Below are positions 19,342 through 28,923 of a stretch of DNA of 64,000 nucleotides, piece after piece. Within the stretch, counting starts at the first letter, position 1. Each line of letters begins with the position of its first letter. Made by a program: the position numbers and the translations under genes. Source of the stretch: Mammaliicoccus sciuri (GTDB taxonomy: Bacteria > Bacillota > Bacilli > Staphylococcales > Staphylococcaceae); the NCBI RefSeq assembly GCF_002901825.1, contig NZ_PPQD01000034.1, positions 252,545 through 316,544 on the forward strand. Direction: 5' to 3'. The notes beneath the pieces were generated by a model. It was given only the letters and a program-made list of their open reading frames with translations, ran no database searches and was not told the origin of the DNA.

Positions 19342-20610
19342 ATGAAAGTTCTAGAACCTATTGGCGCAAGTCGTCAAACAAAGATAAAAAAACCAGAACT
19401 TCTAGCGCCTGCAGGAAATTTAGAAAAACTCAAAATTGCTGTTCATTATGGTGCGGATGCAGTGTTCCTTGGTGGACAAGAATATGGTTTAAGGTCAAAT
19501 GCTGATAACTTTACGATGGAAGAAATAAAAGAAGGCGTCCAGTTTGCAGCAAAATATGGCGCAAAAATTTATGTCACAACAAATATTTTTGCACATGATG
19601 AAAATATACCTGGTTTAGAAGCATATTTAAAAAATCTAAATGAAACGGGTGCGCACGGTATTATAGTTGCCGACCCACTTATTATAGAAACGTGTAAACG
19701 TGTTGCACCTAATTTAGAAATTCATTTAAGTACACAGCAATCTTTATCAAATTACCGTGCAGTTCAATATTGGAAAGAAGAGGGACTTGAGAGAGTCGTT
19801 CTAGCTCGTGAAACGAGTGCTGAAGAAATGCGCGAAATGAAAGAAAAAGTTGATATTGAAATCGAAACGTTTATACACGGTGCAATGTGTATTGCATATT
19901 CTGGTAGATGTACATTAAGTAATCATATGACAGCAAGAGACTCAAATAGAGGTGGCTGTTGTCAAAGTTGTAGATGGGATTATGATTTAATTTCAGTAGA
20001 AGAAGATGGAGAATTAGAGCTATATTTCGATGGTAATGAGATCACGCCTTTTGCAATGAGTCCAAAAGACTTGAAATTAATTGAATCTATACCTAAAATG
20101 ATGGACATCGGTATAGATTCTCTAAAAATTGAAGGTCGTATGAAATCTATTCATTATATTGCTACCGTTGTATCTGTTTATCGTAAAGTAATTGATCGCT
20201 ATGCTGAGGATCCAGAAAACTTTAAAATTGATCCTAGGTGGTTGATTGAATTAGATAAATGTGCGAATAGAGATACTGCGCCTGCGTTCTTCGAAGGAGT
20301 ACCACATTACGAAGAACAAATGTTTGGACATGAATCAAATAAAAAAACACCTTTTGATTTTTGTGGTTTAGTGTTAGACTATGACGAAGTATCACAAATA
20401 GCTACCATCCAACAAAGAAATTATTTCAAACCAGGGCAAGAAATTGAATTTTTTGGACCTGAAATTGAAAACTTCACTCAAGTAATTGATAAGATATATG
20501 ATGAAAATGGTGAAGAGCTTGACGCAGCCAGACATCCACTTCAAGTCATTCAAATAAAAGTGGATCGTCAGATTTATCCAAATAACATGATGAGAAAGGG
20601 AATCGTTTGA
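19342..20610 (+). CDS. trhP2: tRNA uridine-34 hydroxylase subunit TrhP2 (U32 family)
   Basis: Collagenase-like U32-family protein of 422 residues (YrrO). Hallmarks: [20 protein letters not shown] at the N-terminus, the U32 signature [19 protein letters not shown], then [13 protein letters not shown], whose cysteines are the likely iron-sulfur ligands. A C-terminal beta domain follows ([19 protein letters not shown]). ATG 19342 is preferred because AAAGGAA at 19327-19333 runs into the in-frame ATG 19333. The stop overlaps the udk start in TGATG. Confidence 0.93.
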   Translation: MKVLEPIGASRQTKIKKPELLAPAGNLEKLKIAVHYGADAVFLGGQEYGLRSNADNFTMEEIKEGVQFAAKYGAKIYVTTNIFAHDENIPGLEAYLKNLNETGAHGIIVADPLIIETCKRVAPNLEIHLSTQQSLSNYRAVQYWKEEGLERVVLARETSAEEMREMKEKVDIEIETFIHGAMCIAYSGRCTLSNHMTARDSNRGGCCQSCRWDYDLISVEEDGELELYFDGNEITPFAMSPKDLKLIESIPKMMDIGIDSLKIEGRMKSIHYIATVVSVYRKVIDRYAEDPENFKIDPRWLIELDKCANRDTAPAFFEGVPHYEEQMFGHESNKKTPFDFCGLVLDYDEVSQIATIQQRNYFKPGQEIEFFGPEIENFTQVIDKIYDENGEELDAARHPLQVIQIKVDRQIYPNNMMRKGIV

Positions 20611-21233
20611 TGGGAAAGACTACAATTATAGGTATTGCAGGGGGTTCTGGTTCAGGTAAGACTTCTGTAACATCCGAAATTATGAAAAATTTAGATGGAT
20701 ATAGTGTTGCATTAATAGAACAAGATTACTATTATAAAGATCAATCACATATGTCTTTTGAAGATAGATTGAAGACTAACTATGATCATCCATTTGCTTT
20801 CGATAATGAAAGATTGAAACAAGATTTAACAAGAATTAAAGATGGACATGCAATTGAAGTTCCTACGTATGATTATTCAAATCACACGAGAAGCGATAAA
20901 ACGATTAGATTCGAACCTAAAGATGTTATTATACTTGAAGGCATATTCGCGCTTGAAAATGAAGATTTACGTAATTTAATGGATGTTAAGATTTATGTTG
21001 ATACTGATGCTGATTTAAGAATTTTACGTCGTTTAACGAGAGACATTAAAGAAAGAGGACGTACGATGGAATCAGTAATTGATCAATACTTATCAGTTGT
21101 AAGACCGATGCATATCCAGTTTATTGAACCAACCAAGAAATATGCGGATATCATCATCCCTGAAGGTGGTAGTAATAAGGTAGCTATTGATATTATGACT
21201 ACGAAAATTCAATCGTTAGTTAAAAATATTTAA
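20610..21233 (+). CDS. udk: Uridine kinase
   Basis: P-loop nucleoside kinase, 207 residues, that phosphorylates uridine and cytidine for pyrimidine salvage. Walker A is [12 protein letters not shown] at about 7-18; [12 protein letters not shown] and YDHPFAFD bind nucleoside, and [10 protein letters not shown] is the Walker B strand. The ATG at 20610 overlaps the trhP2 stop (TGATG) with GAGAAAGGG just upstream, so translation is coupled. A TTG one codon earlier is rejected. The order trmR-trhP1-trhP2-udk-greA equals that of B. subtilis. Confidence 0.95.
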   Translation: MGKTTIIGIAGGSGSGKTSVTSEIMKNLDGYSVALIEQDYYYKDQSHMSFEDRLKTNYDHPFAFDNERLKQDLTRIKDGHAIEVPTYDYSNHTRSDKTIRFEPKDVIILEGIFALENEDLRNLMDVKIYVDTDADLRILRRLTRDIKERGRTMESVIDQYLSVVRPMHIQFIEPTKKYADIIIPEGGSNKVAIDIMTTKIQSLVKNI

Positions 21234-21262
21234 ATAATTATAAAGTAAAGGAAGATGGAAGA

Positions 21263-21739
21263 ATGGAAACACAAAAAGAATTTCCTATGACACAGGAAGG
21301 TTTTAACAAATTAGAAAAAGAACTTGAAGAATTAAAAACAGTTAAGCGACCAGAAGTCGTTGAAAAAATAAAAGTAGCACGTAGTTTCGGTGACTTATCT
21401 GAGAACTCTGAATATGATGCAGCTAAAGATGAGCAAGGTTTCATTGAACAAGAAATTCAAAAAATTGAAAACATGATTCGTCATGCTCAAATTATTGAAG
21501 ATAATGGTTCAAAAAATGACGTTCAAATCGGTAGAACTGTAACATTTACTGAAATTCCAGGTAACGAAGAAGAAAGCTACAAAATTGTAGGTTCAGCAGA
21601 AGCAGATCCATTTGAAGGTAAAATTTCTAATGAGTCTCCAATTGCTAAAGCTTTAATTGGTAAAAAACTGAACGAAGAAGTGAATGTTCCATTACCAAAT
21701 GGTAACGAAATGAAAGTTAAAATCGTAAAAATCGATTAA
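21263..21739 (+). CDS. greA: Transcription elongation factor GreA
   Basis: Transcript-cleavage factor of 158 residues that rescues backtracked RNA polymerase. The N-terminal antiparallel coiled coil contains the acidic tip in [18 protein letters not shown] around 42-59 (the catalytic Asp/Glu region). The C-terminal FKBP-like domain includes [20 protein letters not shown]. Ribosome binding site AAAGGAAG lies 8-10 nt before ATG 21263. It is last in the trmR operon and followed by a strong terminator. Confidence 0.96.
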   Translation: METQKEFPMTQEGFNKLEKELEELKTVKRPEVVEKIKVARSFGDLSENSEYDAAKDEQGFIEQEIQKIENMIRHAQIIEDNGSKNDVQIGRTVTFTEIPGNEEESYKIVGSAEADPFEGKISNESPIAKALIGKKLNEEVNVPLPNGNEMKVKIVKID

Positions 21740-21758
21740 TCGTATAATAATTTAATAG

Positions 21759-21808
21759 AAAAGCTGTAGAAACGTATGAAACAAACGTTTTTACAGCTTT
21801 TTTTTTAT
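21759..21808 (+). terminator. Terminator after greA
   Basis: AAAAGCTGTAGAAACGT (21759-21775) pairs with ACGTTTTTACAGCTTTT (21785-21801), all positions matched counting one G.U pair, and is followed by T7. Confidence 0.92.
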
Positions 21809-21888
21809 ATATAAATCATGGTATTATGATAAAGTATAATTGATTTAATTATCTGATTATTAAAAGCGTTAACAAAGGGGTGGTAAAA

Positions 21889-22614
21889 TTGGATATTAAG
21901 CAAGTGAGTGAGACGCATTTTATGATTTATGAACAAAATGAAATCAGTCCAGAAATAAGGAGTAAAATTTCGACGATTGCATTACATATCGAATCATTGC
22001 AGCATCCAGCTATTGTAAGTGTGACATCATCATATCAATCAATTATGGTCGCATTTGATGCGAAATATTATACATACGAAACAGTCCTTCATGAATTAGA
22101 CTTACATCATTTAAATCTTAATCAAGAAAATGCATCACGTTCAAAGAAATTGATAACATTACCAGTTTTATATGGTGGTGAATTTGGACCAGACTTAAAT
22201 ATTGTTGCTGAGCATGCACAATTAACTGAAGAAGAAGTAATTCAAATACACACGGAAGAAAATTATTTAATTTATGCAATTGGATTTTTACCTGGCTTTC
22301 CATTTTTAGGAGGATTAAATAAGAAAATACATACACCTAGAAAAGAAACACCGAGAAGCAAAATCGTTCAAGGGTCTGTTGGAATTGCGAATAATCAAAC
22401 AGGACTTTATCCGAAATCATCACCAGGCGGATGGCAAATTATTGGTCGCACGCCAATAGATGTTTTCAACTTAAATCGAGAGCCTATGATTTTATATGAA
22501 GCTGGAGACTATATTGCTTTTAAAGCTATTCATCAAGAAGAATTTACAAGAATCGAAGACGAAATTGCAAATGGCACATTTGATTATCGTCAGTTAGTAG
22601 GTGATTTGAAATGA
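21889..22614 (+). CDS. pxpB: 5-oxoprolinase subunit PxpB (KipI family)
   Basis: One of three subunits of bacterial 5-oxoprolinase, which opens 5-oxoproline to glutamate with ATP; it is also related to the Bacillus kinase inhibitor KipI. 241 residues. Motifs: YAIGFLPGFPFLGGLNKKIH, GSVGIANNQTGLYPKSSPGG and the cyclophilin-like C-terminal half. The start is probably TTG 21889, with AAAGGGG 8-9 nt upstream; GTG 21880 overlaps that site. It is first in a seven-kilobase-scale operon that runs to 27407 with overlaps or gaps under 15 nt. A role in sporulation control is unlikely in this lineage. Confidence 0.92.
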   Translation: MDIKQVSETHFMIYEQNEISPEIRSKISTIALHIESLQHPAIVSVTSSYQSIMVAFDAKYYTYETVLHELDLHHLNLNQENASRSKKLITLPVLYGGEFGPDLNIVAEHAQLTEEEVIQIHTEENYLIYAIGFLPGFPFLGGLNKKIHTPRKETPRSKIVQGSVGIANNQTGLYPKSSPGGWQIIGRTPIDVFNLNREPMILYEAGDYIAFKAIHQEEFTRIEDEIANGTFDYRQLVGDLK

Positions 22615-23618
22615 AATGTATAAAACCAGGTTTGTTTACGACTGTTCAAGATATAGGTCGATCAAAATTTGAAAAAGATGGATTTTCAGAAGCGGGTGTT
22701 ATGAATCAATATTTATACAGAATCGCGAATGCTTTAGTGGATAATGAAAATGCACCAGTATTAGAAGTGACATTAAATGGACCTACATTGAAATTTGAAG
22801 AACCGAACATCGTTGCATTTGTTGCGTATGATGCTGATATACAGATTGATAATCAAACAATACCAGTTAATACAGCAATTTATGTAGAAAAAGGGCAAGT
22901 GCTCAATATAAAGACTATTTCATCTGGGGCGAGAGGCTATTTAGCTTTTCATAAATCTTTAAATATTGAACCGATATTAGACAGTGTATCGACACATACT
23001 AGAAGTGGCATAGGTGGTAAGAATGGAAGAACATTAAACAGAAATGATGTATTGAAATTCAAAGATAAAACAATTAACCATGACATTATAGGTAATACGT
23101 TTAATATCAAGCAATTAGAAGATGCAAACATTATACCAATTATGGAAGGTCTACAATTTGATGAATTTACATCAGAAGCACATTCTCAACTTGTTAATCA
23201 ATCATATACAATATCAGAAATGTCAGATCGTATGGGTTATCGATTAAATGGGGATGAACCACTTGTACATAAGCATAACGCAGATATTATTTCTGAACCG
23301 ATTGCACCAGGTAGTGTACAAGTTCCTATTAATGGACAGCCTATTATATTGCTTAATGATCGTCAGACGATAGGTGGTTATACAAAGATTGCTACAGTTA
23401 GTTTTATAGGAAGAGAAAAGCTATCTCAATTAAAAGCAAATGATAGCATTACTTTTAAATGGATTTCATTTAAAGATGCCACACTTGAATATCAAACATA
23501 TATTAAACAATTAGAAGCAGATATAGATGACATTAAACTGAAAAAATATAAAGATTTAAGCAATATTCGTACTAAATCTAAAAAAATAGCAAAACTTATA
23601 AAGGGGAATCAATCATGA
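22611..23618 (+). CDS. pxpC: 5-oxoprolinase subunit PxpC (KipA family)
   Basis: Biotin-dependent carboxyltransferase-like domain protein of 335 residues, partner of PxpB. Motifs: LFTTVQDIGRSKFEKDGFSEAGVMN at the start, RSGIGGKNGRTLNRND mid-protein, SDRMGYRLNG and PIAPGSVQVPINGQPIILLNDRQTIGGYTKIA. The C-terminal 50 residues are Lys-rich and coiled-coil-like. It overlaps pxpB and the carrier gene by 4 nt each. The same fold forms the carboxyltransferase part of urea amidolyase, which matters because a biotin carrier and carboxylase follow. Confidence 0.92.
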   Translation: MKCIKPGLFTTVQDIGRSKFEKDGFSEAGVMNQYLYRIANALVDNENAPVLEVTLNGPTLKFEEPNIVAFVAYDADIQIDNQTIPVNTAIYVEKGQVLNIKTISSGARGYLAFHKSLNIEPILDSVSTHTRSGIGGKNGRTLNRNDVLKFKDKTINHDIIGNTFNIKQLEDANIIPIMEGLQFDEFTSEAHSQLVNQSYTISEMSDRMGYRLNGDEPLVHKHNADIISEPIAPGSVQVPINGQPIILLNDRQTIGGYTKIATVSFIGREKLSQLKANDSITFKWISFKDATLEYQTYIKQLEADIDDIKLKKYKDLSNIRTKSKKIAKLIKGNQS

Positions 23619-24034
23619 ATATTGAAAAGATAGAAGAACTTATTAAACTCATGAAACAAAATCAAGTAAATTATATGAAATATAAAGATGAAACTGTCGA
23701 AGTTGAGTTAGATTTAAAATCAACTTCAAATATCGTCACTACAACGCCAGTTAATAATGTTGAAGAAAGCACGCCAACTTCAAAACAAGAAGAACAGCTC
23801 AATACAATTGAAGCGGAAATTCTTGGAACATTTTATTTACAAGATGAAGAAACTTTGCAAAATCCACTTGTTAAAGTGGGAGATGAAGTGAAAAAAGGTC
23901 AAGTTGTCGGTTATATCGAATCAATGAAAGTGCTCAATGAAGTTATAAGTGAGTATGACGGTATCGTTAATGATATACAAATTAATCATGGGGATCCTGT
24001 TGAATACGGACAAACGATTATCACATTGAAATAA
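23615..24034 (+). CDS. accB: Biotin carboxyl carrier protein
   Basis: Carrier protein of 139 residues. N-terminal helix (1-30), a Thr/Pro/Glu-rich linker (about 38-62) and a C-terminal biotinyl domain. The biotinylation lysine is K105 in ESMKVLN, a variant of the usual EAMKMMN. It overlaps pxpC by 4 nt and is followed by the carboxylase, not by fatty-acid genes. It is therefore probably a second BCCP dedicated to this operon rather than the acetyl-CoA carboxylase subunit, although use by both cannot be excluded. Confidence 0.9.
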   Translation: MNIEKIEELIKLMKQNQVNYMKYKDETVEVELDLKSTSNIVTTTPVNNVEESTPTSKQEEQLNTIEAEILGTFYLQDEETLQNPLVKVGDEVKKGQVVGYIESMKVLNEVISEYDGIVNDIQINHGDPVEYGQTIITLK

Positions 24035-24045
24035 GGGGGATTTTT

Positions 24046-25386
24046 ATGATTAAGCGTTTACTGATTGCAAACAGAGGCGAAATTGCGGTTAGAATTATTA
24101 GAACATGTAGAATGATGAATATTACAACAATCGCAATTTATTCCAAAGCAGATAAAGATAGTTTACACGTACAATTAGCTGATGAAGCCATTTGTATTGG
24201 GCCAAGTCAATCAAGTGACAGTTATTTAGATATTGAACGCATTTTAGAAGCCTGTAAGATGAGTAAGGCAGATGCTATACATCCTGGTTATGGATTTTTA
24301 TCAGAATCTACGACATTTAGAAAAAGAGTAGATGAAGAAAATATTATCTTTATTGGACCTAGTTATAACACGATGGATTTAATGGGCGATAAAATAAAAG
24401 CTAGAGAAACGATGTACAACGCTAACGTACCGATTATTCCTGGCTCTATTGGAGAAGTAAAGTCAGTAAAAGAAGCAGAAGAAGTTGCTCAAAAAGTTGG
24501 GTATCCTTTTGTATTAAAAGCTGCTAGTGGCGGTGGTGGTAAAGGTATTCGAATCGTACAAGAACCTGACCAACTTGAACAATTCTTTAAAGAAGCTCAA
24601 TCTGAAGGTGAAAAATACTTTGGAGATAAACGTGTGTATATTGAAACATTTATTGATGAAGCTAGACATGTGGAAGTTCAAATACTCGCGAGCAAACATG
24701 GTGAAGCGATTCATTTAGGTGAACGTGATTGTTCAATTCAAAGAAAGAACCAGAAGTTAATTGAAGAAGCACCTTGTGCAGTACTAGATCAAGAAACGCG
24801 AAATTCACTACATGCTGATGCTGTTAAAGCCGCTAAAGCTTGTAATTATGAAAGTGCTGGAACGATTGAATTTTTATTAACAGATGACGGATATTATTTC
24901 TTAGAAATGAATACACGTATTCAAGTTGAACACACAGTTACAGAATTATTAACAGGTGTCGATTTAATAAAGCAACAAATATTAGTAGCTAATGGTGAGA
25001 AGTTAACAATTAAACAAGAGGATATCCATTTTGATGGGCATGTGATTGAATGTCGTATTAATGCTGAAAATCCAGAAAAACAATTCCGCCCAGCAGCAGG
25101 TGTTGTTCAAGCATTACATTTACCTAATGGATTTAATACGAGAGTAGACAGTATGTTATATGATGGTTATCAAATTCCACCTTACTATGATTCATTAGTC
25201 GCTAAAATACTTGTTAAAGGAGAAGATAGACTTGAAGCAATTGAAAAAATGAAAGGTACGTTAGAAGAAACGGTCATTGATGGTTTTCCGACAACGTTAG
25301 ACTTTTTATATCGCGTGTTGAGCTATGAACCATATATTAAAAATGATATAACAATTAAGTTTCTACATGAACATAAAATCGTTTAA
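24046..25386 (+). CDS. accC: Biotin carboxylase subunit
   Basis: ATP-grasp enzyme of 446 residues that carboxylates biotin on its carrier with ATP and bicarbonate. MIKRLLIANRGEIAVRIIRT opens the domain, the glycine-rich loop AASGGGGKGIRIV is near 160-173, and FLEMNTRIQVEHTVTE carries the metal and catalytic residues. It is full length. It lies between the carrier and pxpA. Its usual acetyl-CoA carboxyltransferase partners are not nearby; the only CT-like proteins beside it are PxpB and PxpC. Confidence 0.93.
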   Translation: MIKRLLIANRGEIAVRIIRTCRMMNITTIAIYSKADKDSLHVQLADEAICIGPSQSSDSYLDIERILEACKMSKADAIHPGYGFLSESTTFRKRVDEENIIFIGPSYNTMDLMGDKIKARETMYNANVPIIPGSIGEVKSVKEAEEVAQKVGYPFVLKAASGGGGKGIRIVQEPDQLEQFFKEAQSEGEKYFGDKRVYIETFIDEARHVEVQILASKHGEAIHLGERDCSIQRKNQKLIEEAPCAVLDQETRNSLHADAVKAAKACNYESAGTIEFLLTDDGYYFLEMNTRIQVEHTVTELLTGVDLIKQQILVANGEKLTIKQEDIHFDGHVIECRINAENPEKQFRPAAGVVQALHLPNGFNTRVDSMLYDGYQIPPYYDSLVAKILVKGEDRLEAIEKMKGTLEETVIDGFPTTLDFLYRVLSYEPYIKNDITIKFLHEHKIV

Positions 25387-25398
25387 GGAGATGGTATT

Positions 25399-26157
25399 AT
25401 GGTACAAGTTGATTTGAATTGTGATTTAGGAGAAAGCTTTGGTAACTATAAACTTGGTAATGATGAAAGTATATTACCTTTAATCACTTCTGCAAATGTA
25501 GCATGTGGTTTTCATGCAGGAGATCAACACGTTATGAATGAAACAGTTAAATTGGCTGTTCAACATGATGTACATATTGGTGCTCATCCAGGATTTCAAG
25601 ATTTAATTGGATTTGGTCGTAGAAACATAGATGTTACACCAGAGGAAGTTTATGATCTAGTCATTTATCAATTAGGTGCATTAGCTGGATTTTGTAAAGT
25701 ACATCAAACAAAAATTCACCATGTTAAACCACACGGCGCATTGTATCAAATGGGTGCTAAAGATCCAGAAATTGCCGATGCAATTGTTAAAGCAGTGAAA
25801 GATTTTGATAATCAATTATTATTTGTTGGTTTATCTAATAGTGAATTGATCGAATCATGTAAACGTCATAATTTAACATATAAGAGTGAAGTATTTGCTG
25901 ATCGTGCATACGAAGATAATGGCCAACTAGTTTCTAGAAAAAAAGAAGGCGCGCTTATAAAAGATACAAACCAAGCTGTCGCACAAGTAATTAAAATGGT
26001 TAAAGAATCTAAAGTTATCACGATAAATGGAAATGAAATTCCGATTGAAGCAGATACAATCTGTGTACATGGAGACGGACAACATGCTTTAGATTTTGTT
26101 CAAGAAATTATTCGACAGTTTAAAGCTGAAGGCATAGAAATTATTGCAATGAAATAG
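25399..26157 (+). CDS. pxpA: 5-oxoprolinase subunit PxpA (LamB/YcsF family)
   Basis: Third oxoprolinase subunit, 252 residues, with a TIM-barrel-like fold. Hallmarks: [20 protein letters not shown] at the N-terminus, [29 protein letters not shown] and [11 protein letters not shown]-terminal [16 protein letters not shown] is typical. Ribosome binding site AAGGAGATG precedes ATG 25399. Together with pxpB and pxpC in the same operon this gives a complete PxpABC set, so the organism should salvage 5-oxoproline arising from glutamine or glutathione turnover. Confidence 0.94.
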   Translation: MVQVDLNCDLGESFGNYKLGNDESILPLITSANVACGFHAGDQHVMNETVKLAVQHDVHIGAHPGFQDLIGFGRRNIDVTPEEVYDLVIYQLGALAGFCKVHQTKIHHVKPHGALYQMGAKDPEIADAIVKAVKDFDNQLLFVGLSNSELIESCKRHNLTYKSEVFADRAYEDNGQLVSRKKEGALIKDTNQAVAQVIKMVKESKVITINGNEIPIEADTICVHGDGQHALDFVQEIIRQFKAEGIEIIAMK

Positions 26158-26168
26158 GAGGAAAGCGT

Positions 26169-27407
26169 ATGAAGCAAAATAAAGGGTATGAGGAGTTAAA
26201 TCAACCGTTTGAAATAACAAATAAGCATAGAAGAATTCTATGGGGTGCAGTATTCTTAATGGCTACTTCATCTATTGGACCAGCATTCTTAACTCAAACG
26301 GCAGTTTTTACTGAGCAATTTCTTGCAAGCTTTGCATTTGCAATTCTTGCATCTATACTGATTGATATTGGTGCACAAATTAATATTTGGCGTGTTATCA
26401 CAGTTGTAGGTAAAGGTGGACAAGATATCGCGAATGATGTGTTTAAGGGGTTAGGTACATTTATCGCAATATTAATCGCTATTGGTGGACTAGCATTTAA
26501 CATCGGTAACGTTGCAGGTGCTGGGCTAGGACTTAATGCGATATTCGGTTTAGATGTAAGAATTGGTGCAGGTATTACAGGCGTATTAGCGATTTTAATA
26601 TTTGTTGTTAAAAACGCACAAAAAGTCGTAGATATTATTACACAAATATTAGGTGTACTTATGATTGCTATTGTTGCTTATGTAATGGTATTAACAAAAC
26701 CACCAGTTGTCGAAGCGGCACAAAAAATGATTGTACCTGATGATATTAGTAAACTCATTGTTCCTATCATCACATTAGTAGGTGGAACTGTTGGTGGTTA
26801 TATTACATTTGCAGGTGCTCATAGATTGTTAGAAGCAGGTATAACTGGAAAAGGCTATATACCATTTGTAAATAGAGCTGCTATTTCAGGTATATTAACA
26901 ACGGGTATTATGAGAACATTTTTATTCTTAGCAGTACTTGGTGTTGTTGTTACAGGGTTCACTTTAAACCCAGACAATCCACCAGCTTCTGTATTTGAAC
27001 ATGTATTAGGACCTATCGGTAAACAAGTATTTGGTGTTGTATTATTTGCAGCAGCATTATCATCAGTAATTGGCTGTGCATACACAAGTACAACATTCAT
27101 TCAATCATTACACCCATCTATTAAAAATCATAGAAACTTAGTCATTATTATTTTCATAGTCGTTTCATCTATTGTATTCTTAACAATTGGTAAGCCAGTT
27201 AAATTATTGATTATTGCTGGTGCATTGAACGGTTTGATTTTACCAGTAACTTTAGGAACAATTTTAATTGCTTCTAAGAAGAAAAGTATCGTTGGTGACT
27301 ATAAACATCCAACATGGATGATTGTACTCGGTATAGTTGCTGTTCTTACAACATTAATAGCAGGGGTATTATCATTACAAGGCTTACAAAGTTTGTGGAA
27401 TAGTTAA
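26169..27407 (+). CDS. NRAMP-related membrane transporter (YcsG type), no canonical metal site
   Basis: Integral membrane protein of 412 residues with about 11 transmembrane helices on an APC/NRAMP-type pattern. The first helix reads SSIGPAFLTQT where NRAMP metal carriers have a DPGN motif. The sixth-helix region reads GGYITFAGAHRLLEAG without the MPH motif. It follows pxpA by 11 nt, as ycsG follows ycsF in B. subtilis. The missing metal residues and the operon suggest uptake of 5-oxoproline or a related acid; that is inference. Ribosome binding site AGGAGGAAAG. Confidence 0.82.
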   Translation: MKQNKGYEELNQPFEITNKHRRILWGAVFLMATSSIGPAFLTQTAVFTEQFLASFAFAILASILIDIGAQINIWRVITVVGKGGQDIANDVFKGLGTFIAILIAIGGLAFNIGNVAGAGLGLNAIFGLDVRIGAGITGVLAILIFVVKNAQKVVDIITQILGVLMIAIVAYVMVLTKPPVVEAAQKMIVPDDISKLIVPIITLVGGTVGGYITFAGAHRLLEAGITGKGYIPFVNRAAISGILTTGIMRTFLFLAVLGVVVTGFTLNPDNPPASVFEHVLGPIGKQVFGVVLFAAALSSVIGCAYTSTTFIQSLHPSIKNHRNLVIIIFIVVSSIVFLTIGKPVKLLIIAGALNGLILPVTLGTILIASKKKSIVGDYKHPTWMIVLGIVAVLTTLIAGVLSLQGLQSLWNS

Positions 27408-27475
27408 AAACTTATTTCAAAGTATACTAATTATGTTAATATAAATATTGAATGAATATGATGGAGTGATAAAGC

Positions 27476-28165
27476 ATGATTGGTATTATTGGAGCAATGG
27501 AAGAAGAAGTAGAAATATTAAAGTCATCTATTGAAAATAGAGAAACAATCCAAATTGCACATGTTATTTTTTATAAAGGTAATATAGAAGATAAACAAGT
27601 TGTATTAGCACAAAGTGGTATTGGTAAAGTAAATGCTGCAATTACAGCAACATTACTTATCAATGAATTTAAACCAGATTTAATCATTAATACAGGTTCA
27701 GCAGGTTCTGTTGATAGCGAATTAAATATTGGTGATATCATTATTAGTAATAAAGTTTATTATCATGATGTTAATGCAACGGCATTTGGCTATAAATTGG
27801 GACAAGTACCAAGTATGCCAGAATTTTATGAAACTGATAAGGAATTAATTGACTTAGCTAAATCATCAATAGAACAGCTTGATTTAAATGGTATTGTTGG
27901 TGAAGTTGCTACAGGTGATAGTTTCATTGGCTCAATTGATCAACGCAAAGTGATTAAATCTAACTTTCCTACTGCGGGTGTCGTAGAGATGGAAGCTGGT
28001 GCAATTGCTCAAACTTGTTACCAATATAATGTGCCTATTATTGTTACAAGAGCTGTTTCAGATTTAGCAGATAAAGAATCTGATGTTACTTTTGAAGAAT
28101 TTTTAAAAGTAGCTTGCGTCAATTCTAGTAAAATTGTAAAATTATTATTAAATAGAGTGGCATAA
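27476..28165 (+). CDS. mtnN: 5'-methylthioadenosine/S-adenosylhomocysteine nucleosidase
   Basis: Nucleosidase of 229 residues that cleaves adenine from MTA and SAH, recycling methylation and polyamine by-products and feeding AI-2 synthesis where LuxS is present. [15 protein letters not shown] opens the protein (E12 region of the active site). [11 protein letters not shown] and [13 protein letters not shown] (catalytic Glu and purine contacts) and TRAVSDLAD with the catalytic Asp are all present. TGGAGTG at 27462-27468 is the ribosome binding site. It is separated from the pxp operon by 68 nt. Confidence 0.95.
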   Translation: MIGIIGAMEEEVEILKSSIENRETIQIAHVIFYKGNIEDKQVVLAQSGIGKVNAAITATLLINEFKPDLIINTGSAGSVDSELNIGDIIISNKVYYHDVNATAFGYKLGQVPSMPEFYETDKELIDLAKSSIEQLDLNGIVGEVATGDSFIGSIDQRKVIKSNFPTAGVVEMEAGAIAQTCYQYNVPIIVTRAVSDLADKESDVTFEEFLKVACVNSSKIVKLLLNRVA

Positions 28166-28177
28166 GGAGGCAGTTTC

Positions 28178-28285
28178 ATGTTAATATTAATGGCTATCGC
28201 TGTCATTGCTACAGCACTTGTTGGTTATGTGATTTATGCGAATACAGAAGTTGAAAAATCTTCTGACCGTGAAATTACAGAATAA
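28178..28285 (+). CDS. Small single-pass membrane protein, 35 residues
   Basis: Short frame MLILMAIAVIATALVGYVIY followed by ANTEVEKSSDREITE. AAGGAGG at 28164-28170 is 7 nt upstream of ATG 28178, a near-ideal ribosome binding site. Residues 2-20 form a transmembrane helix; the tail is charged. It lies 12 nt after mtnN and directly before a terminator, so it is the last gene of that transcript. I recognise no family. It could be a regulatory peptide for a membrane complex; no function is assigned. Confidence 0.75.
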   Translation: MLILMAIAVIATALVGYVIYANTEVEKSSDREITE

Positions 28286-28290
28286 TATTT

Positions 28291-28330
28291 AGTGTTGCGA
28301 ATCGTAAGTGATTTGCAACACTTTTATTTT
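28291..28330 (+). terminator. Terminator after mtnN and the small gene
   Basis: 13-bp stem AGTGTTGCGAATC (28291-28303) / GATTTGCAACACT (28310-28322) with one G.U pair, loop GTAAGT, then TTTATTTTG. Confidence 0.88.
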
Positions 28331-28396
28331 GTATTCAACTAAAAGGAATGTAAATATAATTTATGTTAAAATAAAAGATAATATTGAGGTGTAATA

Positions 28397-28921
28397 ATGG
28401 GATTATTTACAAAATATTTTTTACCAAATGAATATGTTCAATCAGTTTTTAATATAGAACCTGAACATTTAAAATCTAAAAATATAAAAGCAATTATCAC
28501 GGACTTAGATAATACATTAGTTGGTTGGGATGTTAAAGATCCAACTGATGAAGTGAGAAATTGGTTTGAAAATATGAAAGATAATGGTATAACAGTTACG
28601 ATTGTTTCTAATAATAATCAAGAACGTGTTGCGTCATTTTCATCAACATTAAATATTGATTATATTTTTAAAGCACGTAAACCACGTGGTAAAGCTTTTA
28701 GACAAGCAGCCAAATTAATGAACGTCAATAAGTCTGAAGTAGTTGTTATTGGTGATCAAATGTTAACAGATGTGTTTGGTGGAAATAGAAACGGATTATA
28801 TACGATTATGGTCGTTCCTGTGAAAAAGACAGATGGTTTTGTGACGAAATTCAATCGATTAATAGAAAGAAGATTTTTAAATTACTTTAAGAGAAAAGGT
28901 TTAATAAACTGGGAGGAATAA
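28397..28921 (+). CDS. yqeG: YqeG family HAD-type phosphatase
   Basis: HAD superfamily IIIA protein of 174 residues. The nucleophile motif TDLDNTLVGWD (first Asp at about 38) is intact. SNNNQERVASF is motif II, a lysine follows in KARKPRGKAF, and VVIGDQMLTDVFGGNRNG is motif IV. The physiological substrate is not established. It starts the conserved firmicute cluster yqeG-yqeH-aroE-yhbY-nadD-yqeK-rsfS-yqeM. Ribosome binding site GAGGTG lies near 28386; yqeH follows after 2 nt. Confidence 0.92.
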   Translation: MGLFTKYFLPNEYVQSVFNIEPEHLKSKNIKAIITDLDNTLVGWDVKDPTDEVRNWFENMKDNGITVTIVSNNNQERVASFSSTLNIDYIFKARKPRGKAFRQAAKLMNVNKSEVVVIGDQMLTDVFGGNRNGLYTIMVVPVKKTDGFVTKFNRLIERRFLNYFKRKGLINWEE

Positions 28922-28923
28922 AT

